Part shown: in pieces, positions 33,677 through 41,372 of the stretch | How the letters are laid out: each line of letters opens with the position of its first letter | Numbering within the stretch: the first letter of the stretch is position 1 | Assembly: GCA_947367855.1 (NCBI GenBank) | Contig: CANBFE010000021.1 | Coordinates: 1-64,000 of the forward strand | DNA from: an uncultured Lachnospiraceae bacterium | Lineage (GTDB): Bacteria > Bacillota > Clostridia > Lachnospirales > Lachnospiraceae | Length of the DNA stretch: 64,000 nt | Reading direction: 5' to 3' | The notes under the pieces: model-generated | What the model saw: the letters and a program-made list of their open reading frames with translations, nothing else | What the model was told of the DNA's origin: nothing | The model's database searches: none | Position numbers and translations under genes: made by a program

Positions 33677-36076
33677 TCAGGCAAGAAGCACCGACACCAG
33701 ATAGAAGGGCGTGGTTACCGCTTCCGCCTCCGTAATCCTTACGGTGACCCTGTGCCGCTCTGTCCTTTCCGCCTCCAACAACACCTGCAGCGCCAGGCAG
33801 TCTCCCCAGTCCTCATCAAAATTGCCGTCCAGGACAACCCCATGTTCCAGGGCACCGTCCACAAAAGCCAGGGCTTTCGGCGCAGGCCTGCGCACAGTCC
33901 GGCGGTATTGCAGGGCGATGCATCTGCCTTCCACCTCAAAGCTGATTTCATCTCCTGTACACGCCGCCGTCCATCCCCTGCGGAAAGTTTCCGTTATTGC
34001 GGTCTGCGGAGTATGGTCTGCCGTAAATCCGCTGCACGTTACAGGACTGATGTTATGGTTGCGGAAGCGCCGTACATTTTCATAGCGATTCAAGGTGAGA
34101 TGCTCGGGCAGTGTTCCCACCATGCGCCCTTCTCCTGTGTTCACTTCTCCTGTATGCCCTTCTCCTATGTTCTCTTCTCCTGTGCTCTCTTCTCCTGTAT
34201 ACCCTTCTCCTATGTCCCCTTCTCCTGTATGCCCTTCTCCTGTGTCCTCTTCCCCCTGCTCTTCCTCGGGTCCCGGCGCCCATGTCCGGGCGGAATTCCT
34301 TTCCTGAAACTCCCTGTACATCCCTTCAAGCTTATCCGTAATCAGCTCTGCCAAAAGGGCATGCCCTCTGTCATTGGGATGCAGCCCGTCCGGCGTTACC
34401 TCTTCCTCTGACAGCTCTCCGGACTGAATCCGGGAATAAAGCACGTCTCCCATGCAGACCCTGGGCAGACCGTAATAACGCCCCACCTCGTCATGAATCC
34501 TCTGCGCGCTGTGGCCGTTGCTGTAAAACCGATTGTGAAGCAGCATCACTGCCGGTTTCCACCTACAGCGCAACAGATGCCGTATCAGCCCTTCATAGCA
34601 TTCCTGAAAATGCGCCTCATCCTCATCATTGACGCTGAACTCAACAAACACCATATCCGGCCTGGCGTACAGCAGGTCCTCCTCCGCCCTGGCCGCACCG
34701 AAATGGGATGTAGTGCCGCCGATTCCCGCATTCACACAGGTCAGCTCTGCTTTGGGAAACCGCTTCTGCCACCAGTCATATACCAGAGAGGCATAACAGT
34801 TCTCCTGCCGGGAAGCCAGACTGCCCTGGGTAATGGAGCCGCCCAGAAATCCTATGGTGATTGCCTCCCCTTTCTCTGCCCGGGCAAATACATGTTCAAT
34901 CCTCTCCGTATCCCTCCAGATATCCTCCCCCAGGGACTCTATGTAAGCGGATAGTTCCTCTGCCATCCGCTCCGCCTCCGGTTTGCGGATATGCCCGTGG
35001 GTTCCCCTGCCGTTATTGCTGAACAGAAAATGATGGACCCTCCTATCCCCCAAACCGGCGCACACCGCGCCAATTGCCCGGTCCCAGTTTTCATGATGAT
35101 TCAGAATTGTAGTCATGCAGATAATATGAGCCTGGGGATGGATTTCCCGCAGCCTGCGCACCAACCCGGCATACCTTTCCCGCCAGGCAGCGGCCTGCTC
35201 CCCCTCATAATCCTCCCCGCAGAAATCCCCGGGATGGGCGTCGTTCTGCCCTACAGCCAGTATGACCACCTGGGGCCTGTACAGGGAAAAATCCCACTGC
35301 AGGGGTTTGCCCTCCCCCCGGCCGCCGGACAAGCTGTCCCCACTCCCCAGTTCTGCCGGAAACTTCTCCAGAAGCTGCGCCTGATACTGCACTTTATCAA
35401 ATATACTTTCCATGCCCTTCTGCTCCGGCTCCATGAAATAACCGATTCCGTCCATCATGGCAATGCCGCCCTGGGCAATGGCATGAAGCCTTGCCTCCAG
35501 TTTCCGGGCGGTTATCCACGCATAGGAATAATAGCTGTTGGAAAACTCCCCATTGTGCTCCGGGTCCGGCTGCCCGCAGTAGTCCACCGCTTCCGACACC
35601 TCTCCCGCGGACACGGAATCCCCGTACACTTCTATCCTCCGGGCGGGCAGCGCCCTGCAGGGAAACAGCTCCAGATCACTGCTGCCCAGAAATCCGTGAA
35701 TCTGCACCATATGGCAGGAATCCTGGCGTTTAAACAACAGCAGCTCATGGCCGTCTTCTGCCCCATGGCCCGCCTCCCTCTCCCCATCATACAGAAGGAT
35801 TCTGGTAATGCCGCTTTCCGCCAATTTTACGCAGTGCTCCTGCCCGTCCAGAATATGCCCCAGGAAATTATCCCAATAAGCATGGTAATTTGTCACCAAT
35901 ACCTCCAGGCGCCTTCCCCGAAACCGAACGCCCACACTGGTAGCCGGATATGTCCATAAGGGTCCCGCCTCTTTTCCGAAATCAATCCGGCCCTCATACT
36001 GCAGCCGGGAATCCCGGGGATCTATGAGCTGTTCCCCGTCTCCGGCTTCCCTCTTTAAAATTTCAAATGCCTTCAT
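33677..36076 (-). CDS. Bimodular SGNH acetyl-mannan esterase (CE2-like plus CE17-like)
   Basis: 799 residues, ATG 36076 behind AGGAGGG. The N-terminal jelly roll (about 1-140) and first SGNH domain (Ser in IEVYGDSVSAGE near 152; AVGQNDAHPGD; His in GTHGHIRKPEAERMAE) fit a CE2 esterase. A second SGNH domain follows: Ser in GFLGGSITQG near 413, FVEFSVND, and Asp/His in TPDGLHPNDRG near 560. After a pentapeptide-repeat linker (about 607-649) comes a C-terminal sandwich, like CE17 with its binding module. In Roseburia intestinalis a CE2 and a CE17 encoded by separate genes together remove acetyl from all positions of mannan. Here both appear in one chain. No signal peptide, so cytoplasmic. The exact CE17 assignment is by motif and context. 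Confidence 0.85.
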   Translation of the reverse strand: MKAFEILKREAGDGEQLIDPRDSRLQYEGRIDFGKEAGPLWTYPATSVGVRFRGRRLEVLVTNYHAYWDNFLGHILDGQEHCVKLAESGITRILLYDGEREAGHGAEDGHELLLFKRQDSCHMVQIHGFLGSSDLELFPCRALPARRIEVYGDSVSAGEVSEAVDYCGQPDPEHNGEFSNSYYSYAWITARKLEARLHAIAQGGIAMMDGIGYFMEPEQKGMESIFDKVQYQAQLLEKFPAELGSGDSLSGGRGEGKPLQWDFSLYRPQVVILAVGQNDAHPGDFCGEDYEGEQAAAWRERYAGLVRRLREIHPQAHIICMTTILNHHENWDRAIGAVCAGLGDRRVHHFLFSNNGRGTHGHIRKPEAERMAEELSAYIESLGEDIWRDTERIEHVFARAEKGEAITIGFLGGSITQGSLASRQENCYASLVYDWWQKRFPKAELTCVNAGIGGTTSHFGAARAEEDLLYARPDMVFVEFSVNDEDEAHFQECYEGLIRHLLRCRWKPAVMLLHNRFYSNGHSAQRIHDEVGRYYGLPRVCMGDVLYSRIQSGELSEEEVTPDGLHPNDRGHALLAELITDKLEGMYREFQERNSARTWAPGPEEEQGEEDTGEGHTGEGDIGEGYTGEESTGEENIGEGHTGEVNTGEGRMVGTLPEHLTLNRYENVRRFRNHNISPVTCSGFTADHTPQTAITETFRRGWTAACTGDEISFEVEGRCIALQYRRTVRRPAPKALAFVDGALEHGVVLDGNFDEDWGDCLALQVLLEAERTERHRVTVRITEAEAVTTPFYLVSVLLA
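34129..34248. repeat. 15-bp tandem repeat, eight copies, in esterase linker
   Basis: Eight in-register units of CTTCTCCTRTRYYCN type code for pentapeptides such as GEGHT, GEGDI and GEENI. A degenerate ninth follows. The linker is acidic and Gly-rich. Confidence 0.85.
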
Positions 36077-36110
36077 CTACCTTCCCTCCTGCCAGGCTTT
36101 CCCCTTAGCC

Positions 36111-36153
36111 GGCAGGGCGGCATCCCGGTTTCCGCCCGTCAGCCGCCCCTGCC
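36111..36153 (-). promoter_or_regulatory. Intercistronic hairpin, GH130 to esterase
   Basis: GGCAGGGCGGC pairs with GCCGCCCCTGCC (one bulge) in the 85-bp gap between the GH130 stop and the esterase start. It may modulate mRNA stability; no T-run follows. Confidence 0.45.
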
Positions 36154-36161
36154 CGTATCTT

Positions 36162-37184
36162 TTACCGCTTTCCAATCTCCCTGTCGGAATCCGTGGTTTT
36201 GCTGTGTTCCATAATGTAATCCATAATATCGTCCAACCTGGTGAACGCCAGTCCCACATAGCTGTCCGCAGCCCCGTAATAGATAGCAATCTTTCCGCTT
36301 GCGCTGTCATGGATGGTGGCGCAGGGGAAGCACACATTGGGCACAAAACCCCGCTCCTCATACCACTGCTCCGGTGTCAGCAGGAAATCTTCGCAGCGGT
36401 ATTTTACAATAGAAGGATTATCAATATCCAAAATGGCGCCGCCGATGCTGTACACATAACCGTTGCAGGTGCCGCTGACGCCATGGTAAAACAGCAGCCA
36501 TCCCTCACTGGTCTCAATGGGGGCAGCGCCGCCGCCGATTTTCAGGGACTCCCACCATTCGTTTCCCTTGCCCATCACATGCCTGTGCTTTCCCCAGTAC
36601 ACCAGATCCGGACTTTCGCTAAGGAAGATGTCCCCGAAAGGCGTATGCCCGCTGTCCGAGGGCCTGCTTAACAGGCAGAAATTCCCGTTAATTTTCCTGG
36701 GAAAAAGCACCGCATTGCGGTTAAAGGGCAGGAAGGGATTCTCAATCCTGGTAAAAGTCTTAAAATCCTGCGTCTTCGCCATGCCGATGGCAGCGCCGTA
36801 GAAATCCTGGCACCAGATAATATAATAAGTATCCTCCACCTTCACCAGTCTGGGGTCATAGGCATACACAGGCATAAACGGCTTTCCCTCCTCGTCCACA
36901 AAGGGAATCTTCTCCTCATCAAAATTCCAGTGAATGGCATCCTTGCTTCTGCCCATATAAATATACGGTACTCCGTTATTCTGTTCTCCCCGGAAGACGC
37001 CGATGAAGCCGTCCTCATAAGGCATTACGGCGCTGTTGAATATTCTGGCCACATTTTTCAGCGGATTGCGGCCGATGACGGGATTCTCGGAATAACGCCA
37101 GACGGGCGCTCCGGTAAAGCTTTCCGGGCCTTCCTGCCAGGGTACATTGGGGACCTGGGGACTGATCATTTTATATTTGCTCAT
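36162..37184 (-). CDS. GH130 mannooligosaccharide phosphorylase (subgroup 2 type)
   Basis: Start at ATG 37184 (MSKYKMISPQVPNVPWQEGP), behind AAAGGAG. About 340 residues, a five-bladed propeller. Signatures are ARIFNSAVMPYEDGFIGVFR, the catalytic Asp in YAYDPRLVKVEDTYYIIWCQ, FPRKINGNFCLLSRPSDSGH and FVPNVCFPCATIHD. Its size and N-terminus fit the beta-1,4-mannooligosaccharide phosphorylase group (EC 2.4.1.319), which releases mannose-1-phosphate with inorganic phosphate. The adjacent gene encodes the second, mannosyl-glucose-specific subgroup. The pair with the epimerase forms the intracellular mannan route known from Roseburia. Cytoplasmic. Confidence 0.9.
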   Translation of the reverse strand: MSKYKMISPQVPNVPWQEGPESFTGAPVWRYSENPVIGRNPLKNVARIFNSAVMPYEDGFIGVFRGEQNNGVPYIYMGRSKDAIHWNFDEEKIPFVDEEGKPFMPVYAYDPRLVKVEDTYYIIWCQDFYGAAIGMAKTQDFKTFTRIENPFLPFNRNAVLFPRKINGNFCLLSRPSDSGHTPFGDIFLSESPDLVYWGKHRHVMGKGNEWWESLKIGGGAAPIETSEGWLLFYHGVSGTCNGYVYSIGGAILDIDNPSIVKYRCEDFLLTPEQWYEERGFVPNVCFPCATIHDSASGKIAIYYGAADSYVGLAFTRLDDIMDYIMEHSKTTDSDREIGKR

Positions 37185-37201
37185 ATTTTGTTCTCCTTTC
37201 C

Positions 37202-37285
37202 TGGGGAAATGCCTGTGCATTCCCCGAAACACGCCGCGGCAGAATAATCCCTGCCTGGAGGTTATCCCCGTCGCGGCATTTTGTT
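37202..37285 (-). promoter_or_regulatory. Structured spacer between the two GH130 genes
   Basis: Two inverted repeats lie in the 128-bp gap: GGGGAAATGC/GCATTCCCC (37202-37224) and a longer one with GCCGCGGCA/CGCGGCA arms (about 37232-37279). They may be processing or stability elements. Confidence 0.4.
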
Positions 37286-37312
37286 TGGTTTTACGTTGTT
37301 TTTTTAATGTTA

Positions 37313-38491
37313 TTATGAATTTTCAAGCAGCTGCAGATTCCGCTTAATGAGGCTGCACCGCTGTGCCACACAGTCCGGACTGCGGAGGGCGTCCGCCGGG
37401 GTGTGGAACACATAATCCGTCAGTTTTTCCATGGTGGTGGACGCCACATGCATTCTGGTGTCACTGGAAGCATAATAAATATATACTTCCCCATTGTCTC
37501 TGGCTATGGCGCCATTGGTGAACACCACATTGGACACGTCTCCCACCCGCTCCCCCGCCAGGGGACCCATAAGCAGCCCCCCGGGCCGGGCAATCACTCT
37601 GGCCGGATCTTCCAGGGAAGTCGCAAAAGCGTACAGCACATAACGAAGTCCCGCCGCAGTGCCCCGCACCCCATGCGCGATATGTATCCATCCTTCCGGG
37701 GTCTTGACAGGCACAGCGCCTGCGCCGTTTTTCACCTCTGTGATGGTGTGGTACTCCCGTTTGCTGATAATGCGCTCCTGATCAATAAGGGGATGCCGGA
37801 TATCCTCACAAAGCCCGAAGCCGATTCCTCCCCCGGACCCTGTGTCAATAAAGTCGTCCATAGGCCTGGTATAAAAAGCATACTTTCCCTCCACAAATTC
37901 CGGGTGAAGCACCACGTTCCGCTGCTGCGGGGAACGGAGGGTCTTCAGATTGGGCAGGCGTTCCCAGGTTTTCAGATCCTTTGTCCGCACAATGCCCGCT
38001 GCCGCAACCGCAGCCGATAAATCTTTGGAGGAGGCATCCTTGCTCTCGGAGCAGAAAACCCCGTAGATATAGCCGTCCTCATGCTTTGTCAGGCGCATGT
38101 CATACACATTTGTCTCCTCCGGGCAGGTATCCGGCAGCACCACCGGATAATCCCAGAACCGGAATCCTTCCACCGGGCTGTCACTTTCCGCCACGGCAAA
38201 GAAGGATTTCCTGTCGTTTCCCTCCACTCTCGCCACCAGGTAAAACCTGCCCTCCAGTTCTATGGCGCCGGAGTTCATCACCGCATTGACGCCCAACCGT
38301 TCCTGAAAATACGGATTTGTCTCCTGGTCCAGATCGTACCGCCAAAACAGCGGAATGTGCCCCCTGGTAAGTACCGGATACTGGTAACGGTCATAAATTC
38401 CGTTATAAAAAAGGGGATCCACTCTGTTGGGGCGGTTCAGCAGTTCCTGCTGCCCTGCCAGGCGCCTGGCATATTCGGGATGTAATTTCAT
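37313..38491 (-). CDS. GH130 4-O-beta-D-mannosyl-D-glucose phosphorylase
   Basis: 392 residues, ATG 38491 with AGGAG 10 bases upstream. The N-terminal extension with LNRPNRVDPLFYNGIYDRYQ and PVLTRGHIPLFWRYDLDQET, VNAVMNSGAIELEGRFYLVA, and the catalytic Asp in NVYDMRLTKHEDGYIYGVFC are typical of GH130 subgroup 1 (EC 2.4.1.281). The enzyme splits mannosyl-glucose into mannose-1-phosphate and glucose, using the product of the epimerase encoded next to it. Cytoplasmic. Gene order epimerase, GH130_1, GH130_2, esterase on one strand suggests a single operon. Confidence 0.92.
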   Translation of the reverse strand: MKLHPEYARRLAGQQELLNRPNRVDPLFYNGIYDRYQYPVLTRGHIPLFWRYDLDQETNPYFQERLGVNAVMNSGAIELEGRFYLVARVEGNDRKSFFAVAESDSPVEGFRFWDYPVVLPDTCPEETNVYDMRLTKHEDGYIYGVFCSESKDASSKDLSAAVAAAGIVRTKDLKTWERLPNLKTLRSPQQRNVVLHPEFVEGKYAFYTRPMDDFIDTGSGGGIGFGLCEDIRHPLIDQERIISKREYHTITEVKNGAGAVPVKTPEGWIHIAHGVRGTAAGLRYVLYAFATSLEDPARVIARPGGLLMGPLAGERVGDVSNVVFTNGAIARDNGEVYIYYASSDTRMHVASTTMEKLTDYVFHTPADALRSPDCVAQRCSLIKRNLQLLENS

Positions 38492-38558
38492 GATTTCTGT
38501 TCTCCTGTCTGATGATTTCCTGCAGGCATCTGCTACCTGCCCAATGCTGATTGCTCCG

Positions 38559-39983
38559 TTATTTCCTGCTTATGATTTCCATACACATCCGTCCGTTGTG
38601 GTAAGGACATTTCCAGGGTTCCACAATGGGCCTCTCCAGGGCCGGATTCCCTGCGGCATCCGTGTACCAGAACCACTCGCCGCCATCCCTTTTATCCGCC
38701 AGATGTTCCCGGATAAACGCCCAGATCTCCCGGGCAGCCTCCAGATAGCGCTGCTCCCCTGTTCTGCCCCAGGCGTTATAGAAGCCCACCACCCCTTCCG
38801 CCTGTACCCACCAGACTCTTCTGCCATCCGTCACTCCCCGCTCACATTCGTTTTCCAGAGAGTGATTTCTGTACGCTTTTTCGTATACCTCATTCTCCAG
38901 ATCCCGCAGAATGGGGGACATGCTCACCGTCAGCGCCTCATCCCCCAGAACATCCAGGCACCTGTCCATCAGCCAGGCGGCTTCAATGTCGTGCCCATAG
39001 GAATGGAGATCAATCAGGCTCTCCATGTCCTGATTGAAAAACACTTCCTGCCGATGCAGCCCCGGATTGTAAACCCGGGTTTTAATCAGATGCAGAATCC
39101 ACCGCAGCTTTGCCTCCACAAGCTTTTCCAAACCGCAGATACCGCCGTCCCCTGCCGCCTCCTGCCCGCAGGCCTTCGCCTCCCTGCAGGCCAGGAGATA
39201 TTCCGTATAAGCCTCCAGAACATGCAGCAGGGTATTCATGGTGTGTTCCGCCATAACGCCGTTCTCCGACAATTTGTCATTGGAAATCGGCCGGAAATCC
39301 CGGTCCTGGGCCTCCCTGTACCCGTGCACATCGAAACACCTGGTCTCAATCACCCTGATCAGCTCCTCCGCCAGTTTCAGCGCCTCCCTGTCGTGAAAGG
39401 CCCGGAAGCAGGAGGAAAGCGCATATACCGCAAAGGCCTGATTGTAAGTATGTTTTGTGGTATCCTCCGGCTCTCCCTTGTAATTTACAGACCAGTACAC
39501 GCCGCCCCGCTCCCGGTCAAGACATTTCTCCTTCAGAAAGCGGTATGCCCACTCTGCCGATTCCCGCAGCGTCCTCTCCAGGGAACCTGCCTCTTCCGCA
39601 TCGGGACTTCCTGCGGCGCTATCCCGCCTTTTCCCGAAACCCGTCTCCGGGTCTTCCTGTGTATTCCTGCATCCCGGGATTTCCTTCCGGATCTTATCCT
39701 TGAAAACACCTGATACGCAGTGCTTTTCCTGCATGCAATGATCTTCCTGCATGCAATGATCTTCCTGCATGCAATGATCCTCCTGCATGCGCAGACACAT
39801 ATACGCATTGGAAAAAAACCATAAAATCCGGCTGTTCAGGATGCAGCCCTTCTCTGCGGTCCGATCCACATGAAGGGAAGAATCCATCCACCCGTAAAAC
39901 CCGCCCTGCTCTTTGTCCCGCAGCTTTACCCAGAATGGAATCAGGCGCCGGAACAGGTGCTCCTCTATCTCCTCGCTTAACAT
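38559..39983 (-). CDS. Cellobiose 2-epimerase-type enzyme (mannobiose epimerase) with repeat insertion
   Basis: 474 residues; family members have about 390-410. ATG 39983 follows AAGGAAGGAGG. An (alpha/alpha)6 barrel with DKEQGGFYGWMDSSLHVDRT, LNSRILWFFSNAYM, NYKGEPEDTTKHTYNQAFAV, the His motif in LHSYGHDIEAAWLM and WWVQAEGVVGFYNAWGRTGE marks the N-acylglucosamine/cellobiose 2-epimerase family. In mannan loci it turns mannobiose into mannosyl-glucose for the GH130 partner. About 70 residues (66-135) are extra: three MQEDHC units and one MQEKHC, then a charged stretch. They fall between helices 3 and 4 of the barrel, so activity may be kept with a surface loop. This is unverified. Confidence 0.9.
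   Translation of the reverse strand: MLSEEIEEHLFRRLIPFWVKLRDKEQGGFYGWMDSSLHVDRTAEKGCILNSRILWFFSNAYMCLRMQEDHCMQEDHCMQEDHCMQEKHCVSGVFKDKIRKEIPGCRNTQEDPETGFGKRRDSAAGSPDAEEAGSLERTLRESAEWAYRFLKEKCLDRERGGVYWSVNYKGEPEDTTKHTYNQAFAVYALSSCFRAFHDREALKLAEELIRVIETRCFDVHGYREAQDRDFRPISNDKLSENGVMAEHTMNTLLHVLEAYTEYLLACREAKACGQEAAGDGGICGLEKLVEAKLRWILHLIKTRVYNPGLHRQEVFFNQDMESLIDLHSYGHDIEAAWLMDRCLDVLGDEALTVSMSPILRDLENEVYEKAYRNHSLENECERGVTDGRRVWWVQAEGVVGFYNAWGRTGEQRYLEAAREIWAFIREHLADKRDGGEWFWYTDAAGNPALERPIVEPWKCPYHNGRMCMEIISRK
39726..39790. repeat. 18-bp tandem repeat in the epimerase gene
   Basis: Three perfect copies (39726-39743, 39744-39761, 39762-39779) and a partial fourth, coding for MQEDHC. Perfect identity points to recent slippage expansion. 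Each unit contains the palindrome GCATGC. Confidence 0.9.
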
Positions 39984-40220
39984 ACGCTCCCTCCTTCCTT
40001 AAATGTGATAGCTAAATTTTACTAGATATATTAATTAAGTCATTAATGTTTCTTGTGTTTTATCTATAATTCTTGCATCTCCTGTTATTTTCATCTATTT
40101 TAACAAGTTTTTTCCTGATTTTTTAGTTATTTTACCATATATCTTTTCCTTTTTTGGTTATTTTTCAGTTCTCATGCTCTTTCCCTGCTTTTTGATTACT
40201 TAAAAATTAATTAACGAATA
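39984..40220. promoter_or_regulatory. Divergent regulatory region, epimerase operon and AraC gene
   Basis: AT-rich, gene-free. It contains ATTAATTAAG near 40030 and AATTAATTAAC near 40205, resembling the AT palindromes at the transporter promoter. I could not place a convincing -35/-10 for the epimerase operon. Confidence 0.4.
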
Positions 40221-40249
40221 TTGCAATCTCCTTTTCTTTATGATAGAAT
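40221..40249 (+). promoter_or_regulatory. Promoter of the AraC gene
   Basis: TTGCAA (40221-40226), a 17-bp spacer and TAGAAT (40244-40249), giving a leader of about 105 nt before ATG 40361. Confidence 0.6.
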
Positions 40250-40360
40250 CAAAACAAAACCGATACGGCACATCCCCATACGGCAAAGACCGGACACTAC
40301 ATATAATCCATAAGCATAAATATCAATAACAACAATAACAAATAGAAGGAAAGCAATCCT

Positions 40361-41209
40361 ATGACTACACCGGACCTGTACAACCCCAATTTACCCCTGT
40401 TATCCAAAATGGGCATTGACCACACTTCCTTTCAGCCGGAAGAAGCCGTCAGCCATGCCCTTCTCTGCCGCCTCTCCCTGGAACTGGGCCTGGTGACCAG
40501 TCCCCTTTCCTATTACAGAGCCGGTCAATCGGAACTGGGCCTTCTGCGCCTGACCTCGGGAAGCCTGGTATTTACCTCCCTCCCGGAGGAGGCCTCCATC
40601 TCCCTGTCCGGAAACTGCCTTTTCCTGTTTGACTGCGCCAGGGCACACAGAATCAAAATACTGAATGCCGCCGAATACGGCATTCTCTACTTCGGCGGAC
40701 AGAGCCTGCCCTATTTTGCAGAGCGGCTCTTTTCTCAAACACCCTTCCGCCTGCTTCCCTTTTCTGCGGAGACGGCATCGGAAATGCACATTCTGTTCGA
40801 AAAAAAGGAAGCAGACCCCATGGTCTGCCACATGTACCTGAACACCCTTCTTGCCCGTACGGTCCTGGAACACAGAACCCCCGAAAAAAGCGCCCCCTCC
40901 TATCTGCGGGCCATCAAATCCGAACTGGAGACACACTACTATCAGAAATATACCCTGGAAGATCTGGAACAGAAATACAGAAAAAATAAATACAGAATAT
41001 GCAGGGATTTTAAAAACTGCTTCCAGACTTCCCCCCTGCAGTATCTTCACAAGATACGGATTCAGGCCGCAAAAGACCTGCTGATTGAGACAGACATGAA
41101 AGTACATGAAATCAGCTATGAAGTAGGCTATGAGAATGTAAACCATTTCATCGCCCACTTCAAGAAATTTTCCGGCACAACACCTACCGCATACCGCTGC
41201 CGTTTCTGA
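40361..41209 (+). CDS. AraC-family transcriptional regulator
   Basis: 282 residues, ATG 40361 behind AGAAGGAAAG. The N-terminal half (1-150) is a cupin-like sensor. The C-terminal 100 residues hold two helix-turn-helix motifs: YTLEDLEQKYRKNKYRICRD and MKVHEISYEVGYENVNHFIA, ending in FKKFSGTTPTAYR, the AraC signature. It is divergent from the epimerase/GH130/esterase operon and so a likely activator of it in response to a mannose-containing sugar (inference). Confidence 0.9.
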   Translation: MTTPDLYNPNLPLLSKMGIDHTSFQPEEAVSHALLCRLSLELGLVTSPLSYYRAGQSELGLLRLTSGSLVFTSLPEEASISLSGNCLFLFDCARAHRIKILNAAEYGILYFGGQSLPYFAERLFSQTPFRLLPFSAETASEMHILFEKKEADPMVCHMYLNTLLARTVLEHRTPEKSAPSYLRAIKSELETHYYQKYTLEDLEQKYRKNKYRICRDFKNCFQTSPLQYLHKIRIQAAKDLLIETDMKVHEISYEVGYENVNHFIAHFKKFSGTTPTAYRCRF

Positions 41210-41372
41210 CCTGTTTTGCCGATGTTTGGAACTGCCAAAAAAGAATAAAAATTCTTCACAACCACCTAACAAACCCATTTTGCCACAGACTATACAGGTG
41301 AAAGCATTGATCAATAGCTTCTGAACCAGAGACAGCCTCCCGGAACATTTCCCCGGGGCTGCGGAGAAAAAC

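Noticed and set aside
39726..39790. CRISPR or regulatory repeat
   Set aside because: The copies are directly adjacent, in frame and within a coding region.
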